5,612 nucleotides of DNA from Spirochaetales bacterium (GTDB taxonomy: Bacteria > Spirochaetota > Spirochaetia > Treponematales > UBA12059): NCBI GenBank assembly GCA_004525355.1, contig SPCK01000158.1, forward strand, positions 1-5,612, written 5' to 3'. Shown here in pieces: positions 1 to 4,683 of this stretch; within the stretch, counting starts at the first letter, position 1; each line of letters opens with the position of its first letter. Below the pieces are notes generated by a model. It saw nothing but the letters and a program-made list of their open reading frames with translations, ran no database searches and was not told the DNA's origin. The position numbers and the translations under genes were made by a program.

Positions 1-875
1 ACGACGCAGACGAACGCGTTGATGGCGAGGATGGAGCCATAGGTCCAGAGCGCCACGCCGCCCGCGCGCAGGTGTAACGGCAGGAAACTCTGGATCAGGT
101 CGTACGATCCCCATACGAGCATCATGCCGGCTATCCACACCCAGAACCCCGCGTCCCTGGCGATGCGGCGCCACGCAGGAGTCGGCGATGGGCTGACCGC
201 CTCAGCGAGCGGACCCCCCGACAGTACTGAAGCGGCGTGGTTGCGGGCGGCGATCCTGGCCGGGGCGGATTCCGGAACCGCCAGCGCCAGGAAGAGGCCG
301 ACCGCCAGGTTGAGCGAGCCGCCGATCATGAAACCGGCCCGCGGCGCCGTGGTGAAAATGATGACGCCCAGGATGGGGCCCAGACCAAAGGCGGCGTTCA
401 GGAAAATACGGTTGATGGCATAGGCTTCCGAGCGACGGTTCGCCGGACAGAAATCGGCGATTGCCGCATTGGTCGCGGGGCGATAGAACGTGCGCGTCAT
501 GCCGTTGAAGAAATTGAGGACGGCTAGCACGATCGGGTTGGCGCCCGCGAAAGCAAATCCGAACATGGCCAGGCCGCTCATGCCCACGCCCAGGATCTGG
601 ACGGGCTTGCGGCCCCATTTATCGGAAAGGTGCCCGCCCCATGCCCCGAAAACGATGTTGGCTATCGGAGCCGCCCCGAGCACCAGCCCGAGTGTGCCGA
701 GACTGACCCCGGCATCCCGCATGTACAGGCTCAGGTAGGGGACGACCATGAACCTGCCCGTGGATTCGACAAGCGTGGCGGCGACGAGGAGCCAGACGGC
801 CCGGGGAAAACTCTGCAGGTAGGCATGCGCTCGATGGAGGACGGTCTTGATACCGCCTGGTGCTATGGGTGACAT
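1..875 (-). CDS. MFS transporter, N-terminal part (C-terminus beyond the left edge)
   Basis: Reading the minus strand from the ATG at 875 gives an open frame of 291 codons to the window edge. It is a hydrophobic protein of the major facilitator superfamily, inner-membrane secondary transporters that often export drugs or small solutes. The family motif A is clear at residues 80-91 (GGHLSDKWGRKP), in the TM2-TM3 loop. A TM4 segment with MTRTFYRPA (about 126-134) resembles the MdtG/MdtH/YttB-type efflux subgroup. Hydrophobic segments fall near residues 27-48, 60-80, 93-122, 157-175, 181-200, 243-265 and 278-291. A hydrophilic linker at about 201-240 matches the usual central loop between the two six-helix halves. 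About 100-140 residues are probably missing for a typical 400-430 residue member. An in-frame ATG at 914 would add 13 residues (MTKSRNLAILLRT). I prefer 875 because a promoter-like pair overlaps 914. Neither start has an obvious Shine-Dalgarno. The substrate cannot be inferred. The gene is divergent from the U32 gene. Confidence 0.9.
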   Translation of the reverse strand, partial: MSPIAPGGIKTVLHRAHAYLQSFPRAVWLLVAATLVESTGRFMVVPYLSLYMRDAGVSLGTLGLVLGAAPIANIVFGAWGGHLSDKWGRKPVQILGVGMSGLAMFGFAFAGANPIVLAVLNFFNGMTRTFYRPATNAAIADFCPANRRSEAYAINRIFLNAAFGLGPILGVIIFTTAPRAGFMIGGSLNLAVGLFLALAVPESAPARIAARNHAASVLSGGPLAEAVSPSPTPAWRRIARDAGFWVWIAGMMLVWGSYDLIQSFLPLHLRAGGVALWTYGSILAINAFVCV

Positions 876-885
876 GGTTCGGAGA

Positions 886-914
886 AGTATAGCGAGGTTG
901 CGGCTCTTCGTCAT
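886..914 (-). promoter_or_regulatory. Candidate sigma70-type promoter for the MFS gene, nearly leaderless
   Basis: On the minus strand ATGACG (914-909) and TATACT (891-886) are separated by exactly 17 bp. The -10 box matches 5 of 6 consensus bases and the -35 box 4 of 6. Transcription would begin around 878-880, only a few bases before the ATG at 875, so the mRNA would be almost leaderless. That agrees with the lack of a Shine-Dalgarno. Prediction by eye only. Confidence 0.4.
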
Positions 915-954
915 CCATGACGCTACCGTCGACAGAGCCGACGGTCCGGTGATG

Positions 955-1213
955 AGCGCGCGTCCATGCGCGCTGCCTCGCCGGCAGTCAATGACCCGGC
1001 ATGGATGCCGGGTGTTCGTGACCGGCGAATCGCGTCAGCGATTCGCGATGGCGGGGTTTTGCCACGATGGCAAAACCCCGCCTAACAGGGTGTTGAAAAA
1101 CCGCGGATGCGGTGTTTTCAACACTTCCGAAGTGTGGCTAGAGCGAGGCAAGCCGTATGGTTTGCGAGCTTAGCAAAGGTTGTTGGAATAGTAACAGGCT
1201 ATTTCAACAACCT
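955..1213. repeat. Array of six or more consecutive hairpin-forming inverted repeats
   Basis: Successive palindromes with little spacing: 955-974 (7-bp stem, 6-nt loop), 994-1013 (8-bp stem, TGGA loop), 1025-1046 (9-bp stem, GTCA loop), 1050-1082 (15-bp perfect stem, 3-nt loop), 1090-1124 (15 bp with one bulged G at 1114, GGAT loop) and 1177-1213 (15 bp with one G-T pair, 7-nt loop). A weaker wobble hairpin lies at 1148-1165. A short palindrome at 1121-1135 shares bases with the right arm of the 1090-1124 stem. None is followed by a T-run and the flanking genes diverge, so ordinary termination is unlikely. The stems differ in sequence, so this is not a simple tandem repeat. It may be a REP/MITE-like dispersed palindromic element, a structured RNA or protein-binding DNA. 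The sequence alone does not decide. Confidence 0.75.
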
Positions 1214-1456
1214 GAGCGCGAGGGATGGAGCGGAAATCCTCCCGGGCGCTCGCGTGCGTGAACGCCGCGGCCCGCAGGGACGCGGCTCGGGGAAACCTGG
1301 GGCGCACGGGAGATTGCAGCGAGAGCCCGGTCCGCCGCGCTGGATGTGGTATGGACTCCCGGTTGGCGGTATCGCCTGCCGGAGGGGAAGTGATCGGTGC
1401 GGCGGACGCGCCCGTAGAAAAACGGCGGTGCTTGCGGGCCATGCTGTTTCTTGCGC
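1214..1456. other. GC-rich intergenic stretch with no recognised gene
   Basis: Between the hairpin array and the candidate U32 promoter I find no ORF with convincing protein character. I also see no recognisable core of RNase P RNA, SRP RNA, tmRNA or a tRNA. One further hairpin is visible at 1264-1286 (GCCGCG / CGCGGC outer stem, a G-A mismatch, then CCC / GGG around a GCA loop). Short partially complementary segments occur at about 1214-1251. This may be upstream regulatory DNA or an unrecognised RNA. Confidence 0.5.
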
Positions 1457-1484
1457 TTGGATAGCGGTTTTCGCGGCCTATACT
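1457..1484 (+). promoter_or_regulatory. Candidate sigma70-type promoter for the U32 gene
   Basis: TTGGAT (1457-1462) and TATACT (1479-1484) are separated by 16 bp, matching the -35 consensus at 4 of 6 positions and the -10 consensus at 5 of 6. Initiation near 1491 would give a 5' leader of about 85 nt. A second AT-rich patch (1496-1508) lacks a good -35 partner. Prediction by eye only. Confidence 0.4.
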
Positions 1485-1564
1485 CAGGGTCCGGTTTAAT
1501 AGTATATTCAGGTACCGGTTCTTGTAGTCCGCCGTCGGGGTGGCCTCATGCCGCGCCCAATAAC

Positions 1565-1568
1565 GAGG
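1565..1568 (+). promoter_or_regulatory. Shine-Dalgarno fixing the U32 start at 1577
   Basis: GAGG lies 8 nt before the ATG at 1577, an ideal spacing. The open frame continues upstream to a TTG at 1451, but that TTG precedes the candidate promoter and the extra 42 residues show no family similarity. The U32 homology begins a few residues after the ATG at 1577 (ELLAPAGTPEAL). Confidence 0.75.
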
Positions 1569-1576
1569 ATAACGCC

Positions 1577-4171
1577 ATGACATATACCACCGCAGAACTT
1601 CTGGCCCCGGCCGGAACTCCCGAGGCTTTGGATGCCGCCATTTCCGAGGGTGCCGACGCGGTATACCTGGGACTCAAGACTTTCAATGCCCGCATGCGAA
1701 CGGGGAACTTCGCGTACAGCCAGTTCGAGGCCGCCGTCGAAGCCCTGCACAAGGTCGGAAAGAAGCTGTACGTCACGGTGAACACCGTGTTCGAGCAACG
1801 CGAGGCCGATCGCATGTACCAGATGCTGCAGTACCTGGAAAAGGTCGGTCCCGACGGGGTAATCGTGCAGGACCTGGGCGTCGTAAAGATGGCGAGGGAT
1901 CATTTCCCGGCCTTGCGCCTGCACGGATCCACGCAGATGAACGTGGGTACCGCCCTGGGCACCAACTTTCTGTCGCGCTTCGGTTTCAAGCGGGTGGTTC
2001 TTTCACGCGAATTGTCTCTGGCCGAGATTTCAGCGGTACGCTCGAGCACCAACATGGAGCTGGAGACCTTCGTGCACGGCGCGCTGTGCGTAAGCGCCTC
2101 GGGTGCCTGCCTGTTCTCCAGTTACCTGGGAGGGCGATCGGCCAATCGCGGCGCCTGTACGCAGGCCTGCCGGCGGATGTTCCGCACCGAGGGCGACAAG
2201 GATGGCTTCTTCTTCAGTCCCGACGACCTTCAGCTGATAGACAAGGTACCCGAGCTGGTAGAAGCCGGCGTGGATACGTTCAAGATCGAGGGGCGCATGA
2301 AGAGCGCCGAGTACGTGGGCACGGTCGTGGCCGCCTACCGATACATGCTGGACAACTGGCGCTTTGACCGGGAACGGGCCGCCTCGAAGGCGCTGTCCAT
2401 CCTGCAGGGCGACTTTGCCAGGCGCAAGACCACGTTCTGGTTCGACGGTACGGCCGCACCGGATTTTATCCGACCGGACCAGGCTGGAGGTACGGGAATT
2501 CCGCTGGGCAAAGTAAAGCAGGTACGCGTGTTCGACGAGAAGCGCTGGCTGCAGGTCACCCGTTACGAGGGCATCGTGGAGGGCGATTCGATCCGGATAC
2601 ATCGCCACGACGACTCTGGCCGCGTCACTGCCAAGGTGCGCGGCGTCATGGACCGCATCGAAGGTTTCTTCCTGCGGGTCGAGGACGAGTTCGGCCCCGA
2701 GGACGAGGTATACTTGGTTCAGACCAAGAGCCGGGCCAAGCGCTACAAGCCGGTCCTGCCTTCCAGCCTTTCACGCTACCACAAGTTTCCCAGCTACGAT
2801 ACGGCTCCCAAACCGGAGTACCCGCAGATCGACAAGGCTCGCCTTGCAGGTTTTCCCGACGGTTCATATTCAATGGTCAGCCGTGTGCAGGATCTGCACA
2901 CCATCCAGTCGGACAGGCCCAGGAAGGCGATCATACGGCTGACCCGCAAGAACGCCGAACTGATGAGGCGGCACGAGAAGGAACTGCCGTTCAAGGGCGA
3001 CGAGCTGGTGATCTGGCTCGAGCCGTACTTTCCGCAGGCTGACGCCGAATGGCTGACGGCGGAAGTGGACTACTGGATCGCCCAGGGGCAGAAGCATTTT
3101 ATCGTCAACAACCTGGGGCACCTGCCGCTGGTCAAGGGCAAAGGCCTGGCCGTGGCGTCCGGACCGTGGCTGTATGCCTTCAACGGGTGGGCGGCCGCGT
3201 TCCTGCTGTCCAACGGTATCGACGCGATAGTCCCGCCGCTGGAGATATCCAAGCAGGATTTCCAGAAGGTGGCCGAGTTCGTGCCGGCGGCGGCGATCTT
3301 CCCGGTGACCTTTGCCTATCCGCAGCTGTTTACCATACGATCCGACCTGGGGCAGGACTATTCGTTCCGCTTCTTCAAGGACCGCGAGGGCGCCGACTAC
3401 GAGCTGGTGAACGACCAGTCCGGCTCGATCGTGATACCGGTCAAGGCCTTCTCACTCGTGGACCGTATACCGTTCCTGCGTAAGGATGGTATCGGCAAGT
3501 ATATCCTGGACTTCAGTTTCATCGACTTGAAGAAGCAGGTGTACAAGCGGGTGGTCGCGGCCGCTCGGGATGGATTGGTCCTGCCGGAGACCGGACGTTT
3601 CAACTGGAAGGAAGGCTTCTGGAATCCGGAGGAAGATGCCTCCGGTCCCGGGATGCGCTACAAGGGCGCGGGAAACGCGGGAGGATCCGGTGGTACCGGC
3701 CCTGCTGTTGCCGGGGGAGCGACCGGAGGCGCAGGCGGATCCGAAGCCGCCCGGAAGTCCCGCTATGAGGCGGCCGTCGGCAAGGCAAGGAAAGAAGCCG
3801 GCAGGCCCGGCCGCGGCGGCAAGCCCCAGTGGTTTGAGCGCGACGCGGCATCGGGAAAAGCTCCCGCGGAAAAGAAAACCCGGGATGCTGGCAGGAAGCC
3901 AGACGAATCCGGCGCCAGGAGTCCCCGAGCTCCCGGCTCCTCCGGTGGACGCTCGGGTAGCCCGGAAGGTCTATCCAGCGGGCGCTCGCGGACCGTTGGC
4001 AGGGGCAAGGGCCCGACCCGCAGCGAACGCGGACCGGGCGACACGCCGCGTAGGCCGAACGGTTCGCCGCGGAATGCGGGCGGTTCCCTGCGAAAGCCGG
4101 GTGGCTCCCCGCGGAGTTCGGGCGGCTCCCCGCGGAGTGAGGGTAGGCCGGGCAAACCGGGGACGCGCTAG
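1577..4171 (+). CDS. U32-family protein (RlhA/TrhP-like) with duplicated barrel and long basic Gly/Arg-rich tail
   Basis: This 864-residue protein belongs to family U32. The family was named as collagenase-like peptidases, but characterised members (RlhA on 23S rRNA, TrhP on tRNA, UbiU/UbiV in ubiquinone synthesis) act in hydroxylation, several with an iron-sulfur centre. Residues 1-260 form the U32 barrel: LLAPAGTPEAL near the start, GADAVYLGL, then the signature ETFVHGALC at 163-171. The cysteines are C171, C178, C194 and C198 (C-x6-C-x15-C-x3-C), candidate [4Fe-4S] ligands. KIEGRMKS (236-243) is another family motif. A beta-rich region follows (about 320-425). Residues of about 485-665 look like a second barrel half (FIVNNLGHLPLV, FPVTFAYPQLFTIRSDL) without the cysteine cluster, as in long U32 proteins. 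Residues of about 688-864 are low complexity, rich in Gly, Arg, Ser, Pro and Lys, probably disordered, and strongly basic. E. coli RlhA is about 650 residues, so the tail is additional. No signal peptide is seen, so the protein is probably cytoplasmic. The exact substrate cannot be assigned. Confidence 0.92.
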   Translation: MTYTTAELLAPAGTPEALDAAISEGADAVYLGLKTFNARMRTGNFAYSQFEAAVEALHKVGKKLYVTVNTVFEQREADRMYQMLQYLEKVGPDGVIVQDLGVVKMARDHFPALRLHGSTQMNVGTALGTNFLSRFGFKRVVLSRELSLAEISAVRSSTNMELETFVHGALCVSASGACLFSSYLGGRSANRGACTQACRRMFRTEGDKDGFFFSPDDLQLIDKVPELVEAGVDTFKIEGRMKSAEYVGTVVAAYRYMLDNWRFDRERAASKALSILQGDFARRKTTFWFDGTAAPDFIRPDQAGGTGIPLGKVKQVRVFDEKRWLQVTRYEGIVEGDSIRIHRHDDSGRVTAKVRGVMDRIEGFFLRVEDEFGPEDEVYLVQTKSRAKRYKPVLPSSLSRYHKFPSYDTAPKPEYPQIDKARLAGFPDGSYSMVSRVQDLHTIQSDRPRKAIIRLTRKNAELMRRHEKELPFKGDELVIWLEPYFPQADAEWLTAEVDYWIAQGQKHFIVNNLGHLPLVKGKGLAVASGPWLYAFNGWAAAFLLSNGIDAIVPPLEISKQDFQKVAEFVPAAAIFPVTFAYPQLFTIRSDLGQDYSFRFFKDREGADYELVNDQSGSIVIPVKAFSLVDRIPFLRKDGIGKYILDFSFIDLKKQVYKRVVAAARDGLVLPETGRFNWKEGFWNPEEDASGPGMRYKGAGNAGGSGGTGPAVAGGATGGAGGSEAARKSRYEAAVGKARKEAGRPGRGGKPQWFERDAASGKAPAEKKTRDAGRKPDESGARSPRAPGSSGGRSGSPEGLSSGRSRTVGRGKGPTRSERGPGDTPRRPNGSPRNAGGSLRKPGGSPRSSGGSPRSEGRPGKPGTR
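4061..4144 (+). repeat. Four tandem 21-bp units encoding heptads at the U32 C-terminus
   Basis: Units at 4061-4081, 4082-4102, 4103-4123 and 4124-4144 encode GSPRNAG, GSLRKPG, GSPRSSG and GSPRSEG (residues 829-856). Units 3 and 4 share the first 15 bases exactly. The 21-bp period keeps the reading frame, so copy number can change by slippage without breaking the gene. The peptide resembles phosphorylatable or RNA-binding Ser/Arg/Gly-rich linkers, which is only an analogy. Confidence 0.8.
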
Positions 4172-4505
4172 CGGGTGCTTCTTGCGCAGGCCGGCGATCA
4201 GCCCGAGCGTGTAGAGGGGCTGGGCCAGCGGATTTGTGTTCACCGGCCGCTTGCCGGTGGATATGGGATTCAGCGCTCTCATGGTGTAAAGAGGGCGGAC
4301 AGGGTCAAAGCATGACTGGAGTCTACGCCAGGGCACGTCTGTATCAATGGATGAATTCCATGGGTTGGGTATCCTTTGGACTGGGTGCCGATCAAACGGT
4401 ATTGTCGGCGGCAATGAGCATGCGCTTCGACGCGGTAACCGACTATGGCCGCCTTACGGGAAGCATCATCGGAGCCAAACCCACAATGAAAAAATAAAAC
4501 CAATC
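4172..4505. other. Region downstream of the U32 gene without a confident gene
   Basis: No clear terminator follows the U32 stop. A 7-bp GC hairpin at 4241-4259 (CACCGGC / GCCGGTG) has no T-run. On the minus strand, from the ATG at 4281 down to about 4172, a short frame (starting MRALNPISTGKRPVNT) has gene-like third-position GC, but continues into the antisense of the U32 tail and lacks a credible end. It may be a gene remnant. A weak plus-strand ORF occupies 4312-4497. Composition shifts to AT-rich near 4485. Confidence 0.5.
4312..4497 (+). CDS. Small hypothetical ORF, 61 residues, doubtful
   Basis: An ATG at 4312 opens a 61-codon frame ending in TAA at 4495-4497. The protein begins MTGVYARARLYQWMN, contains WVSFGLGADQTVL, and ends KPTMKK. 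I recognise no family, signal peptide or clear membrane segment. Codon choice looks moderately gene-like, but the nearest purine-rich run (GAGGG, 4291-4295) lies too far upstream to be a good ribosome site. The frame can be extended upstream to 4234 with no gain in plausibility. It could be the C-terminal remnant of a decayed gene or a chance frame. Confidence 0.22.
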   Translation: MTGVYARARLYQWMNSMGWVSFGLGADQTVLSAAMSMRFDAVTDYGRLTGSIIGAKPTMKK

Positions 4506-4545
4506 GAGGTTCTTTCAAAAGTCAGACGACTTTTGAAAGAACCTC
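4506..4545. repeat. Perfect 18-bp palindrome with AGAC loop; possible terminator of the RCC1 gene
   Basis: Bases 4506-4523 are the exact reverse complement of 4528-4545, around a 4-nt loop. Read on the minus strand, downstream of the RCC1 stop, the stem is followed after six bases by a T-rich run (4498-4488, TTTTATTTTTT). A rho-independent terminator role is therefore possible, although the stem is AT-rich and the T-run is displaced. The first 11 bases of the right arm recur at 4627-4637. The perfection of the stem also fits a dispersed palindromic repeat. Confidence 0.7.
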
Positions 4546-4567
4546 ACTAGCCTGCGCTGATTTCGTA

Positions 4568-4641
4568 GCATTTCTTGCAAGTGCAAGGAATGCGAGAAAC
4601 TGCAAAACCAATTTCATAACGTAACGGACTTTTGAAATTGG
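4568..4641. repeat. Two further inverted repeats in the AT-rich segment beside the RCC1 gene
   Basis: The arms 4568-4579 and 4582-4593 are complementary apart from one T-G pair, forming a near-continuous palindrome. Weaker outer pairing of TTTC (4561-4564) with GAAA (4596-4599) extends it. The arms 4608-4616 and 4633-4641 (CCAATTTCA / TGAAATTGG) are perfect, with a 16-nt loop. With 4506-4545 they make three hairpins in under 140 bp in the 3' flank of the RCC1 gene. Confidence 0.6.
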
Positions 4642-4683
4642 CTCAATCTTCCACTAATTATTTACCTTTGTGTTATCTGATTC

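Noticed and set aside
202..918. Two minus-strand ORFs (202-618 and 619-918) and several plus-strand ORFs in the MFS region
   Set aside because: They are off-frame shadows. The correct minus frame, from 875, gives MFS motif A and the expected membrane segments.
1050..1082. Rho-independent terminator
   Set aside because: The stem is strong but no T-run follows on either strand, and both flanking genes are transcribed away from it.
1451..1576. TTG-initiated extension of the U32 frame by 42 residues
   Set aside because: It has no ribosome site, no family similarity, and lies upstream of the likely promoter. The ATG at 1577 has GAGG at ideal spacing.
1577..4171. Annotation as a secreted collagenase or peptidase
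   Set aside because: There is no signal peptide. Characterised U32 members act in RNA or ubiquinone hydroxylation, and the four-cysteine motif fits an iron-sulfur site better than a protease.
3570..4214. 214-codon plus-strand ORF in another frame of the U32 tail
   Set aside because: It is a composition-driven shadow of the repeat-rich tail. The U32 frame continues from a conserved core and is preferred.
3971..4414. 147-codon minus-strand ORF over the U32 tail
   Set aside because: Most of it is the antisense of the Gly/Arg-rich repeat. Long open antisense frames are expected in such GC-rich low-complexity DNA.
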